Below, piece after piece: positions 34,456 to 43,757 of a stretch of DNA of 64,000 bases. Position numbers and translations under genes: made by a program. This stretch comes from Cyclobacteriaceae bacterium (GTDB lineage Bacteria > Bacteroidota > Bacteroidia > Cytophagales > Cyclobacteriaceae), in NCBI GenBank assembly GCA_026129485.1, contig JAHCHY010000013.1, positions 1-64,000 of the forward strand. The letters run 5' to 3'. Numbering within the stretch: position 1 is the first letter of the stretch; each line of letters begins with the position of its first letter. The notes under the pieces were generated by a model that worked only from the letters and a program-made list of their open reading frames with translations, did not search any database and had not been told where the DNA came from.

Positions 34456-35439
34456 TTACTCCATTCCAACCAGGTATACCGTGTAGGCAATGTAGCCGGC
34501 CAAAAGCATAAATGCTTCCCACCGGTCCAGCTTGCGCTGATTGTACGTAAACATGAAAAGCATAAGTGCGATAGTGGAAACCATCAGTACATACAAATCA
34601 AAGTTCATGATTGAATTGTAGGGCATAGGGTTGATTAAGCCCGTAATCCCCAGGATAAAAAAGATGTTGAAGATGTTTGAACCGATTACATTCCCGATAG
34701 CAATGTCTGTATTCCTGCGGTAGGCGGCTACGGCAGAAGTGGCCAGCTCAGGCAGCGATGTACCGGCTGCCAGAATAGTCAGCCCGATCAGCTTTTCACT
34801 TAAGCCATAGTATTGGGCAATTGATGTTGCGCTGTTTACCACGGTTGTTCCACCGCCAATTAACATGGCCAGCCCAAGAGCTACCATACCTACGGCAATG
34901 CCGGTTTTATAGATCTTTATTTCTTCAGCACCCAGGTCAGCCCCGGCCTTCATGGTGCGATAGATGTAAAGCAGAAAGCCGCCAAAGCACAACAGCAGGA
35001 TGAAGCTATCTAAACGGCTCATGGTGTTATTTTCGGCATTCCAGAGCACCCGGTCGTTTACAAGCAGGAATAAAATTCCGGCCGCCAGCAACGACAGGGG
35101 CACTTCATACTTAACGGTATTTCGTTGCACAATTAACGGGTAAATTAACCCGGAAATACCAAGTATAAAGAGCAGGTTAAAATTATTGCTCCCGATCACA
35201 TTACCAAACGATGCATCATTCTTGCCCTCCAGCGCAGATAACAAGCTTACGATCAGCTCGGGCATGGATGTGCCGAATGCCACCACGGTTAAGCCAATGG
35301 CCAGGTTAGAGATACCATTTTTTTTGGCGATTGATGAAGAACCGTTTACCAGAAAATCGGCTCCTTTAATCAGGATTACAAAACCCAGCAGAAGGTCTAT
35401 AAACTGGAAGGTAAGACCTTCAAAAAAGTACGAAAGCAT
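34456..35439 (-). CDS. Calcium/sodium antiporter (CaCA, YrbG-like)
   Basis: 327 residues, about ten transmembrane segments in two inverted halves. The two alpha repeats are clear: GLTVVAFGTSMPELIVSLLS near residue 48 and GLTILAAGTSLPELATSAVA near residue 222, with conserved Glu. GNVIGSNNFNLLFILG and GNVIGSNIFNIFFILG are the paired motifs. It exchanges Ca2+ for Na+ or H+ at the inner membrane. Divergent from the CNNM gene. Confidence 0.94.
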   Translation of the reverse strand: MLSYFFEGLTFQFIDLLLGFVILIKGADFLVNGSSSIAKKNGISNLAIGLTVVAFGTSMPELIVSLLSALEGKNDASFGNVIGSNNFNLLFILGISGLIYPLIVQRNTVKYEVPLSLLAAGILFLLVNDRVLWNAENNTMSRLDSFILLLCFGGFLLYIYRTMKAGADLGAEEIKIYKTGIAVGMVALGLAMLIGGGTTVVNSATSIAQYYGLSEKLIGLTILAAGTSLPELATSAVAAYRRNTDIAIGNVIGSNIFNIFFILGITGLINPMPYNSIMNFDLYVLMVSTIALMLFMFTYNQRKLDRWEAFMLLAGYIAYTVYLVGME

Positions 35440-35538
35440 GGTAGGGATGTTTGAGGTTCCCTAAAGATAAAATCTTTTCTTTATCGGCTGAAATGGTACA
35501 TCTGAAAAAATACCTGCTTATAGAATGCCGTTTCTTCT

Positions 35539-35546
35539 TAAATTTG
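35539..35546 (+). promoter_or_regulatory. Possible -7 element upstream of the CNNM gene
   Basis: TAAATTTG, exact match to TAnnTTTG, without a clear -33 element. The implied start of transcription near 35553 supports the ATG at 35561 as the start codon. Confidence 0.35.
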
Positions 35547-35560
35547 CCGTTTGCCAAGCC

Positions 35561-36856
35561 ATGACATTCGAGATTTTTATTACGCTGTTCCTTGTTTTTC
35601 TGAATGGATTCTTTGTGGCGGCTGAATTTGCGATTGTCAAAGTGCGTTCGTCCCAGATTGCACTGGAAAAGGGAACGCTTTCAAAAGAGGCGGCCAAAGT
35701 GATCATCAACAACCTGGACGGCTTTCTGGCAGCAACCCAATTAGGTATTACGTTAGCCAGCCTTGGCCTGGGTTGGGTAGGCGAGGATGTGGTGTCTGAA
35801 TTGGTTCTAACGGCTATGCACAACATTGGCGTTAACCTGAGCGAAGCAACCGCGCATCGCATTGCTTTACCGGTGGCCTTCATTATTCTTACTATTCTGC
35901 ATATTGTGTTTGGCGAGCTGGCCCCGAAATCCATCGCCATCCGATACCCGGCCAGCACTACTTTGCGGGTATCCATTGCCTTACGCGCTTTCTATTTTGT
36001 TTTCCGGCCGTTTATCTGGTTGCTGAACGGGTTCGCCAACCTGATCTTGAAAATATTCGGGATCAAGCCCATGAGTGAAATAGAAATACATTCGGAAGAA
36101 GAGCTGAAGCTGATCATTGCCGAGAGTGAAGAAGGCGGGGCCATTGAAACTTCCGAACGTGAGCTGATTCAAAACGTATTTGATTTTGATAACCGGGTGG
36201 CACGGCAGGTAATGGTGCCCCGTGTAAAAATGAGCATGATCAAGGCCGACACGACTATTGCAGAGGCCATGAATATTCTGCTGAAGGAAGGATATTCGCG
36301 GTATCCGATTTACGAAACCAGCAAGGACGAAATAATTGGTGTGGTTCACTCCAAGGATATTGTGTCGGTGTATATTCAAAACAATGGTAAAACCCTGAAG
36401 GATATTATGCGTGCCGTGCACTTTATACCGGAGACGAAACCGATTGATGTGCTGCTGCGCGATTTTCAGCGAACCAAAGCGCAGATGGCTTTTGTGGTGA
36501 GTGAGTTCGGGGGTATTATCGGGTTGGTAACGCTGGAGGATATCCTGGAAGAACTGGTAGGCGAAATCCAGGACGAGCATGACCAGGAGCAACAGATTGT
36601 AGTACCGGTAGATAAGCAGGCCTATCACATTGCGGCACAATCATCTTTGCATGATATCAACAAGCTGCTGGATGTTCCTTTTCCCGAATCGGAAGAATAT
36701 GAAACCCTGGCGGGCTTAATTACCTACGAACGGCCGGCCATTAAAGAAGGTGATGAGTTTGTATTGTTTAATTACAAGATCAAGATACTGAAGATTACCC
36801 AAACGCTGCCCGAACAAGTGGAGGTAAGGCTGCAGGAAGAAACTCCGCAGGATTAG
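35561..36856 (+). CDS. CNNM/CorC-HlyC family transporter-like protein
   Basis: 431 residues from the ATG at 35561; a frame start at 35525 is less likely given the -7 match. DUF21 transmembrane domain (four helices, residues about 1-185, with GWVGEDVV), a CBS-domain pair at about 200-335 (MVPRVKMSMI, GYSRYPIYE, EFGGIIGLVTLEDILEELVG), then a CorC_HlyC domain. The family is linked to Mg2+ or Co2+ efflux. It is the second divalent-cation protein near corA and mgtE. Confidence 0.92.
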   Translation: MTFEIFITLFLVFLNGFFVAAEFAIVKVRSSQIALEKGTLSKEAAKVIINNLDGFLAATQLGITLASLGLGWVGEDVVSELVLTAMHNIGVNLSEATAHRIALPVAFIILTILHIVFGELAPKSIAIRYPASTTLRVSIALRAFYFVFRPFIWLLNGFANLILKIFGIKPMSEIEIHSEEELKLIIAESEEGGAIETSERELIQNVFDFDNRVARQVMVPRVKMSMIKADTTIAEAMNILLKEGYSRYPIYETSKDEIIGVVHSKDIVSVYIQNNGKTLKDIMRAVHFIPETKPIDVLLRDFQRTKAQMAFVVSEFGGIIGLVTLEDILEELVGEIQDEHDQEQQIVVPVDKQAYHIAAQSSLHDINKLLDVPFPESEEYETLAGLITYERPAIKEGDEFVLFNYKIKILKITQTLPEQVEVRLQEETPQD

Positions 36857-36915
36857 CTGTTAGAAGCTATCTCAAAAATCAGCAAAGGCGTTTGATTCCT
36901 CACAATTAACTCCTG

Positions 36916-37983
36916 CTAAAACCATTTCTTGTATTTGAAGTAGCCGATCATGGCTAAAAAGATTGCGCCCATTGCACCCAGCACGATATAATAGCCATTG
37001 TGCGTTTCCAGCTCGGGCATATTGCGGAAATTCATACCGTACACACCGGCAATAAACGAAAGCGGGATAAAGATGGTAGTAATAACGGTAAGCAATTTCA
37101 TGACTTCATTCATCCGGTAGTTGATGGTGTTCATATACAAGTCCATCAGGGTAGAGGTAAGATCCTTGTAGGTATCCAGCGAGTCAATCAGGTGGATTAC
37201 ATGATCGTACACATCTGCGAAATATTTGATGTTCCGGTCTTCAATAAAATCATCCTCATTTTTGATTACCTTGTTCAGGGCTTCGCGTAACGGGTACACC
37301 ATCTTGCGCAGGTAAATAAACTCCTTCCTGAGTTTTTGAATCTGTTGGAAATCCGCTACGGTAGGGTTATTGGAAATGTTGTCTTCAATCTCTTCAATCT
37401 GTGTCCCGGTTTTTTCAAGAATCGAATAATAGCTATCCACAATAGCATCGATCAGCCTGTAGAAGAGATAGTCCGCGCCCCGTTTCCGGATAATGCTTGT
37501 GTCCTGCTTGATGCGGCTGCGTAAGCTGTCAAAAAAATCACCTTCTTTTTCCTGGAACGACAACAGGTAATTCCGGCCCAGCACGAAGCTGATATGTTCG
37601 TAATCAATGCTTTCTCCTTCTATCCGGTAAAGCATTTTTAAGGTAAAGAACAGGTGATTGTCATACTCATCAGCCTTGGGCTGATGGTCGGTATTCATCA
37701 TATCTTCTACCAGCAGGTAGTGAAGATCGAAATGTGTGCTGATCTTCTTTATCAGCTCATGATCGGACAGCCCGTCCACATTAATCCAGTTCACCTGGTC
37801 GCGCCCGCATTGTTGCAATAGTTGCTCAACCGGTAAATCGGTTTCAATGCTAAAGCTGTTCTCGTTGTACGAGATCAGCTCCAGGATTCCTTCGTGGTCT
37901 TTCGTTTTGTGCGGATGATCAATTAGCTGTTCATTAACCTGTTTTAGTACAGCTTTCCTTTTGATCTTGTCATTTCGTTTCAT
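36916..37983 (-). CDS. corA: CorA magnesium/cobalt transporter
   Basis: 355 residues. Large cytoplasmic N-terminal domain (residues 1-290) and two C-terminal helices with the signature YGMNF near residue 318. It forms a pentameric Mg2+ channel in the inner membrane. Its start lies inside the end of the mechanosensitive-channel gene (14-base overlap), so the two are co-expressed. Confidence 0.95.
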   Translation of the reverse strand: MKRNDKIKRKAVLKQVNEQLIDHPHKTKDHEGILELISYNENSFSIETDLPVEQLLQQCGRDQVNWINVDGLSDHELIKKISTHFDLHYLLVEDMMNTDHQPKADEYDNHLFFTLKMLYRIEGESIDYEHISFVLGRNYLLSFQEKEGDFFDSLRSRIKQDTSIIRKRGADYLFYRLIDAIVDSYYSILEKTGTQIEEIEDNISNNPTVADFQQIQKLRKEFIYLRKMVYPLREALNKVIKNEDDFIEDRNIKYFADVYDHVIHLIDSLDTYKDLTSTLMDLYMNTINYRMNEVMKLLTVITTIFIPLSFIAGVYGMNFRNMPELETHNGYYIVLGAMGAIFLAMIGYFKYKKWF

Positions 37984-38851
37984 CAGGAGAAGAATTGTTA
38001 CTTGTAATCATTATCCTGCCCGGATATCCAAACTCAATTTGTTCTTCAATAAAGCGTTTCTGAATAGCCACAAAAACATCGCATCGCAGCTCAAAAGCCA
38101 GCGCGGAGGTTGCCGCCCATGCATAACCCCGTAATTGAATGCCAAAATCGCCAAATGCAATGGCCCGAACCCGTACCTGCGGATCTCCTTTGGTCAGCTC
38201 TTCGGGCGAGCGGTTATCAATACAGTTCGGGTGCTTCAGGCTTTCCTCCCGAATAATATTCATGGCCTTGTCAAGCGGGGCGTTGAAGGCAATGGGTACT
38301 TCTATAAAAATGCACACTTTTTCATCCGTAAGGGTTGAGTTGATGATGGTTTCATTGCTGATGACACTGTTGGGAATTACAATTCTCCGGTTTTCAAAAT
38401 CTTTAATAACGGTATGGCGCAGGGTAATGTCTTCTACAATGCCCATATAAAGCTGGCCAATGCGCACCCGGTCGCCCACGCTAAAAGGCTTGAATATTAC
38501 CAGGAAAAAACCGCTGATAATATTGGAGAAGGCAGACTGCGAAGCAAAACCGACTATAGCCGCCAGCACACCGGCACCGGTTAGCAAGGTGGTGCCAAAG
38601 GCTTTGAAGGCCGGTATCGACCGGAAGATAATGATAGCGGCCACCAGGAACACGATAAAGTCCATCGCATTCTTAAAGAAGTTATACCGGGTAGGATCGA
38701 CTTTCAGTTTTTGAGCAGCGCTTCGGATAAATCTTCCGATAAGCAAACGCAGCAGCCGGGAAACAATAAGCGCTATGGCCAGTACGGCCAGGGCAAAAAA
38801 AACTTGTTCTAATTTATGATCAGTCCAGTTCATGAAGCCGAAAATAAGCAT
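37970..38851 (-). CDS. MscS-family mechanosensitive ion channel
   Basis: 293 residues. Three N-terminal helices including the pore-lining TM3 (AFGTTLLTGAGVLAAIVGFAS, FSNIISGFFLV), the beta domain (FSVGDRVRIGQLYMGIVEDI) and a C-terminal alpha/beta region. Opens under membrane tension. First ATG at 38851, another in frame at 38833. Overlaps corA by 14 bases, suggesting linked osmotic and ionic control. Confidence 0.92.
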   Translation of the reverse strand: MLIFGFMNWTDHKLEQVFFALAVLAIALIVSRLLRLLIGRFIRSAAQKLKVDPTRYNFFKNAMDFIVFLVAAIIIFRSIPAFKAFGTTLLTGAGVLAAIVGFASQSAFSNIISGFFLVIFKPFSVGDRVRIGQLYMGIVEDITLRHTVIKDFENRRIVIPNSVISNETIINSTLTDEKVCIFIEVPIAFNAPLDKAMNIIREESLKHPNCIDNRSPEELTKGDPQVRVRAIAFGDFGIQLRGYAWAATSALAFELRCDVFVAIQKRFIEEQIEFGYPGRIMITSNNSSPDETK

Positions 38852-38931
38852 TTCGGAATGAGTTCTTAAATCATCACTCCTTTAAAAAGTTGTTTCCCTG
38901 TATTGCTGTTGATTGTGTAATATTGCAGCAC

Positions 38932-39906
38932 ATGTCAAAATCGCTCGATAGCATTAAGGCACCTGTAGCCCGCGAAATGGAAGAGTTCGAACACAAGTTC
39001 AGGGCTTCGATGAAAACCCGTGTAATGCTGTTAGACAAAATCATGACCTACATTGTGAAGCGTAAAGGCAAGCAAATGCGCCCGCTCTTTGTGTTTTTAA
39101 GCGCGGGTACCACCGGTACGATCAGCGAGTCAACCTACCGGGGCGCAGCGCTGATTGAATTGCTGCATACGGCTACGCTGGTGCATGACGATGTGGTAGA
39201 TGACTCTGATTACCGGAGGGGGTTCTTTTCGGTAAATGCGTTATGGAAAAACAAGATAGCGGTACTGGTAGGTGATTTTCTGCTTTCACGCGGAATGGCC
39301 CTTTCGTTGGAGCATGATGAGATTGACCTGCTGCGGATTGTGAATACTTCTGTGCAGGAGATGAGCGAAGGGGAGCTGCTGCAAATGGAGAAGGCCCGCA
39401 GGCTGGATATACAGGAAGATGTGTACTATGAAATCATCCGGCAGAAAACAGCCTCGCTGATTGCTTCCTGCTGCGCGGTTGGCGCCAGCTCGGCCGGGGC
39501 TGATGCGGATGTTATTACGCGGATGAAGCAGTTTGGCGAGTATGTAGGTATGGCCTTTCAGATCAAAGACGATTTGTTTGATTATGGCGATGAAGAGATC
39601 GGCAAGCCCGTAGGCATTGATATTAAAGAAAAGAAGATGACCCTGCCGTTGATCCATGCGCTTTCAAAATCGGGGTGGCTGGAAAAACGCAAGATCATAA
39701 GCCTGGTAAAGAGCGGCTCGGAGGACCCGGCAAAGATCAGGCAGGTGATTAACTTTGTAAAAAAATCGGGAGGTATTGAGTACGCCAAAACCAAAATGAA
39801 AGAATACCACCGGGAAGCTTTAGCGGTGCTTCAACCCTTACCGGGTTCAGCATACAAATCTTCGCTGATCGACCTGGTTGAGTTTACTATTGAAAGGAAA
39901 AGCTAA
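38932..39906 (+). CDS. Polyprenyl diphosphate synthase (IspB-like)
   Basis: 324 residues from the ATG at 38932 (MSKSLDSIKAPVAREM); an upstream in-frame TTG was rejected. Two aspartate-rich motifs: LVHDDVVDDSDYRRG (residues about 85-100) and FQIKDDLFDYG (about 205-215). It makes long-chain isoprenoid diphosphates for quinone or undecaprenyl synthesis. Divergent from mscS. Its stop codon overlaps the stop codon of the following gene on the other strand. Confidence 0.93.
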   Translation: MSKSLDSIKAPVAREMEEFEHKFRASMKTRVMLLDKIMTYIVKRKGKQMRPLFVFLSAGTTGTISESTYRGAALIELLHTATLVHDDVVDDSDYRRGFFSVNALWKNKIAVLVGDFLLSRGMALSLEHDEIDLLRIVNTSVQEMSEGELLQMEKARRLDIQEDVYYEIIRQKTASLIASCCAVGASSAGADADVITRMKQFGEYVGMAFQIKDDLFDYGDEEIGKPVGIDIKEKKMTLPLIHALSKSGWLEKRKIISLVKSGSEDPAKIRQVINFVKKSGGIEYAKTKMKEYHREALAVLQPLPGSAYKSSLIDLVEFTIERKS

Positions 39907-40364
39907 ACCGCCACGCGGCTGCGCCCAGCTTCCAGTATGGCATAATCCTTCAGGCTGGTATAATCGGATGGCTCAAGCGTTTGAACTGCGGGGCCGGTAT
40001 TATCAGGTGTAAATGAACCTTCGGATGCCCACCACTTCCGGGCATTTTCGCGGGCCTGGGTCTTATCTACTTCAAAGTAATTAATAATGGAATCGCTTAT
40101 GATCCAGGCTTTTGCAATACCGGCATACTTTTCAAAAATCATAGACCGCATTTGGGTGCCGCTTGCCTGGTTTTTAAAGTGCGACAGGGTATAGGAAAGC
40201 GTTTCCGGCTCAGTCATGATCATATCCCAGTATTTTCTGGATGTTACAACCTGCGCTGTGGTAAGCAGGTAGCCAAAGCCCTTTTCAATGGGTTCTTTGG
40301 TAATCTGGCAGGAGGCTTTAAATTCTTTTTTCTTTTTGCCGAACAGGGAGTTGAGCAAGGCCAT
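39903..40364 (-). CDS. Hypothetical protein
   Basis: 153 residues, no signal peptide, not recognised. Segments that may be conserved are CQITKEPIEKGFGYLLTTAQ, RKYWDMIMTEPETLSYTLSH and ARENARKWWASEG. Stop codons converge with the polyprenyl synthase. No domain or function is proposed. Confidence 0.75.
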   Translation of the reverse strand: MALLNSLFGKKKKEFKASCQITKEPIEKGFGYLLTTAQVVTSRKYWDMIMTEPETLSYTLSHFKNQASGTQMRSMIFEKYAGIAKAWIISDSIINYFEVDKTQARENARKWWASEGSFTPDNTGPAVQTLEPSDYTSLKDYAILEAGRSRVAV

Positions 40365-40516
40365 AGTATATATTAGGTTATGAATTACCCATTAGATACT
40401 TGGTTTGGGGCAAATAGTTGCATGTAGAAGTCAATTTTTTGAGTAAATCCCCAAAAAACTGTACTGAATCGATTGAATCGCACTTTAATTTCAAGCTCAG
40501 TAAGGCGCTGTAATGT

Positions 40517-41974
40517 CTATGGAATTGGCTTTGTACCTTTTTGAACACCCGTTTTGCGATTTTGAACGAACTTTTCGTGCCGCGTAAAGAAGTCTTCCAG
40601 TTGCTTTACCGGAAGCTTTTTGGCAATGATTTTATGGTCGCGATCGAGAATATAAATAGACGGTGTGGATTCAGCGTAATAAAGCTTGGAGTAATGTTGC
40701 GGCAGATAGGTGCGCGGACCATTTACATTTACAAAAGATTCCATCTTCATGGTTTTGATAAAGTTGCGCATTTTCTGCAATGAAGTATCGGAAGCAACAG
40801 AGTACACCTGGATATCAAACTTTTGATGATTTTTATTGTAGAACTCTACCAGCTTGGGCGTTTCTTCTTTGCAATGGCCGCACTCGGGGTCGTAAATCCA
40901 CAAAATAGTGTACTTGTTCTTTATATCGTACATCGACTTGGGTTGCAGGTTTATATCCTGCATGATCAGGTTGGCCCCTGTCTTACCCACTAAGCTGGTG
41001 CGCAGCTTATCGGCATACTCTTTCACACTTTTTTTCATGGAAGCATTTATCCAGTAATCCATTTCACCGGAGGCAAAGTATTTATCATACAGCCGTACAA
41101 ACACTTCATCAAGCCCCATGACCTCCGGGTTTTGATACAGGAACATGCAGTTCCACACCAGGTACTTATAGGTTTCGGGATTTTTTTTTGCTTTGGCTAC
41201 CATACCCTCAATCGCCATCATAATCGTATCGGGCACGGGGGCATACAGCTTTTCGAGGTACTCTTTAATTTTCTCCTGGTAAACCGGTCGCGGCAAGCGG
41301 ATCAACGCATCATCGGCCAGGTCGAAGTTATCAAAGAAGTGTTGCCGGTAATAGCGTAATTGAAAAGTAGAATCAATCGAGCCATTTGCTTTTTTGGGCG
41401 CAGGCGGTACTTCCACATTAAGCGTGGTCTTTAAAAGTCGGGCGGTCATCGTAGCAGGATGCTTTTCGATCAGTTGCTTCTGGTAAGCTATTACCTGCTC
41501 GCTTATTTTTGAGAACTTTTCGCGGGCTTCTTTCTTCTGATCTTCTTTCAGCGTGCTGTCGCGCAGAATGGCAATGTACGGGTCGGCTTCCCTGCCGCGC
41601 TCTGCATTGTGTTTCAGGTTGTCGAAAAAGAGCGTGTTATCGGTATCTCCTTTAACGGTCGACTTTGTAAAATCGTCAGCGCTGGTTTCAATGGAAAAGC
41701 GTTGATTGACGCCTACCACAAAATCAAAAATCTTAGTCTTGTTTAAAACGATAAAGTAAACCCCTTGCGGAAGGGCTTTTGAATTGTCAAAATAAAAATG
41801 ACCGGTGCTGTTTACGCGGGCGGTGTCATTCAGGCGGGTTTGCTCACCATAATAAGAGCCGAGGTAGGCGGTAGTATCTTTCCAGCCCTTTACGTGAAAC
41901 TCTATTTTGTAACCGGTCTGTGCTACAGCAGCAGAGGTAAAGGTGATGCAAAGCAGTACAATCCAGCGTTTCAT
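40517..41974 (-). CDS. Thioredoxin-like (TlpA/DUF5106-type) secreted protein
   Basis: 485 residues with signal peptide MKRWIVLLCITFTSAAVAQ. The N-terminal part (residues 20-110) resembles a DUF4369-like beta domain, the middle is helical, and the C-terminal 150 residues form a thioredoxin fold with the redox motif DPECGHCKEE and the cis-Pro region ESTPSIYILD. Such Bacteroidetes proteins act as periplasmic disulfide or resistance-associated reductases. Stand-alone gene. Confidence 0.88.
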   Translation of the reverse strand: MKRWIVLLCITFTSAAVAQTGYKIEFHVKGWKDTTAYLGSYYGEQTRLNDTARVNSTGHFYFDNSKALPQGVYFIVLNKTKIFDFVVGVNQRFSIETSADDFTKSTVKGDTDNTLFFDNLKHNAERGREADPYIAILRDSTLKEDQKKEAREKFSKISEQVIAYQKQLIEKHPATMTARLLKTTLNVEVPPAPKKANGSIDSTFQLRYYRQHFFDNFDLADDALIRLPRPVYQEKIKEYLEKLYAPVPDTIMMAIEGMVAKAKKNPETYKYLVWNCMFLYQNPEVMGLDEVFVRLYDKYFASGEMDYWINASMKKSVKEYADKLRTSLVGKTGANLIMQDINLQPKSMYDIKNKYTILWIYDPECGHCKEETPKLVEFYNKNHQKFDIQVYSVASDTSLQKMRNFIKTMKMESFVNVNGPRTYLPQHYSKLYYAESTPSIYILDRDHKIIAKKLPVKQLEDFFTRHEKFVQNRKTGVQKGTKPIP

Positions 41975-42072
41975 TATTTGTTAACTAAATTTTTACGATT
42001 CAAAGTTCCTAAATCAGGACGATTAACGCAATTAATGAGCCATCTGTGCGTAAGGTAAGTTACCCGGTTGGC

Positions 42073-42105
42073 TTTATGCACTCTCAACTTTTAAAATTAC
42101 TTTTG
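42073..42105 (+). promoter_or_regulatory. Possible promoter of the gldA operon
   Basis: TACTTTTG (42098-42105) exactly matches TAnnTTTG. A TTTA 21 bases upstream (42073-42076) is a one-mismatch -33 candidate. It ends 12 bases before the gldA ATG. Confidence 0.4.
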
Positions 42106-42117
42106 CTGCGGTAAAAA

Positions 42118-43041
42118 ATGTCGCTACAGGTTTCCAATCTCACAAAAATTTACGGACAACAAAAGGCCGTTAACAATATTTCATTCGCGGTGCAGCCGGG
42201 TGAAATAGTGGGCTTTCTGGGGCCCAATGGTGCGGGCAAGTCCACCACCATGAAGATAACCACCGGCTATATGCCGCCTACATCGGGGCAGGTGCGGGTT
42301 AACGGGCTGGATGTTACCACACAATCCTTGCAGGTGCGCAGGGTAATGGGCTATCTGCCGGAGCATAACCCGTTGTATCTCGATATGTATGTGCACGAGT
42401 ACCTCCGCTTTGTGGGTAAGGTGTTTGATCTATCCAGCCGCGAGCTGAAAAGCCGGGTGGGGGAGATCATTTCGCTTTGCGGACTGGAGCGTGAGCAGAA
42501 CAAAAAGATAGAGCAGCTTTCAAAAGGTTACCGCCAGCGTGTGGGTTTGGCGCAGGCATTAATACACAACCCGCAGGTATTGGTGCTGGATGAGCCAACA
42601 ACCGGCCTTGATCCCAACCAGATATTAGAGATCAGAAAATTGATCAAAGAGATCAGCGCCAGCAAAACGGTAATCTTCTCCACACACATTATGCAGGAAG
42701 TGCAGGCGATCTGCAATCGCGTAATTGTAATTAACCAGGGCGATCTGGTAGCCGATGCGCCTGTAGCTGATTTATTGAAGTCGCAAGCGCAGGTACAGGT
42801 TGTGGTGGAGTTTGATGGCCCGATCGATGAGCAGAAGCTTGCAGCGCTTCCGGGTGTTCAGCAAATCGCACAGGTATCGGCCGGTGTATATAAGCTTACG
42901 GCTGCACAGGGCGCTGATTTAAGACCGGAAGTTTTTCGCTTTGCTGCCGAAAACAATTTGTCGCTGGTAGGGCTTAAGCAGGAACAGCTTTCACTGGAAG
43001 AAATTTTCAGATCGTTAACCGCTAAAGCCCCGGAAGCATGA
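42118..43041 (+). CDS. gldA: Gliding motility ABC transporter ATP-binding protein GldA
   Basis: 307 residues. Walker A GPNGAGKST (about 35-43), Q-loop region, signature LSKGYRQRVGLAQAL (about 135-150) and Walker B VLVLDEPTTGLDP. It pairs with the permeases GldF and GldG encoded directly after; the start of gldF overlaps its stop by four bases. These genes are required for gliding in Flavobacterium johnsoniae. Confidence 0.95.
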   Translation: MSLQVSNLTKIYGQQKAVNNISFAVQPGEIVGFLGPNGAGKSTTMKITTGYMPPTSGQVRVNGLDVTTQSLQVRRVMGYLPEHNPLYLDMYVHEYLRFVGKVFDLSSRELKSRVGEIISLCGLEREQNKKIEQLSKGYRQRVGLAQALIHNPQVLVLDEPTTGLDPNQILEIRKLIKEISASKTVIFSTHIMQEVQAICNRVIVINQGDLVADAPVADLLKSQAQVQVVVEFDGPIDEQKLAALPGVQQIAQVSAGVYKLTAAQGADLRPEVFRFAAENNLSLVGLKQEQLSLEEIFRSLTAKAPEA

Positions 43042-43757
43042 TCCAGGTTTTTACGAAGGAGTTTAACAGCTTTCTCAATTCATTGATTGCCTACATGGTA
43101 ATTGGTGTGTTCCTTACGGGAATTGGTTTGTTGATGTGGGTATTCCCGGATACTTCCGTTCTGGATTACGGCTTTGCCGATATGGACACGCTCTTTTCGA
43201 TGGGGCCTTATGTGTTCATCTTTCTGGTGCCGGCCATTACCATGAAAAGCTTTGCAGAAGAAAAGAAGCTCGGCACACTTGAATTACTGCTCACCAAGCC
43301 GTTGAGCGACTGGGATGTGGTGCTCGGAAAATTTCTGGCTGCCTTTGCATTGGTGCTGCTGGCGCTTGCACCTACTGTTATTTATTATTTCTCGGTTTAT
43401 AAGCTCGGCAACCCGGTGGGTAATATCGATTCGGCCGGAGTGTGGGGCTCTTATATTGGTCTTGCTTTGCTGGCTATGGTATTTTGTGCCATCGGCTTGC
43501 TTGCTTCTTCCCTTACCACTAACCAGATTGTTTCGTTTATACTGGCTGCGTTCCTGTGTTTCCTGATTTACACCGGCTTTGATTCGCTGGCTACTTTCGG
43601 CAACAATGCTTTGCTGATGAAGCAGCTTGGAATCCTGTATCATTACGATTCGCTGAGCAAAGGATTGGTTGATAGCCGCGATGTGATTTATTTCATCAGC
43701 GTTACCGCGCTTGTATTAGTGATAACCAAAACCATAATCGGCAGCAGGCAATGGTAA
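43038..43757 (+). CDS. gldF: Gliding motility ABC permease GldF
   Basis: 239 residues, about six transmembrane segments (YMVIGVFLTGIGLLMWVF at the start, ending VLVITKTIIGSRQW). ABC2-type permease of the GldAFG transporter. Overlaps gldA by 4 bases and gldG by 7 bases, so translation of the three is coupled. Confidence 0.94.
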   Translation: MIQVFTKEFNSFLNSLIAYMVIGVFLTGIGLLMWVFPDTSVLDYGFADMDTLFSMGPYVFIFLVPAITMKSFAEEKKLGTLELLLTKPLSDWDVVLGKFLAAFALVLLALAPTVIYYFSVYKLGNPVGNIDSAGVWGSYIGLALLAMVFCAIGLLASSLTTNQIVSFILAAFLCFLIYTGFDSLATFGNNALLMKQLGILYHYDSLSKGLVDSRDVIYFISVTALVLVITKTIIGSRQW

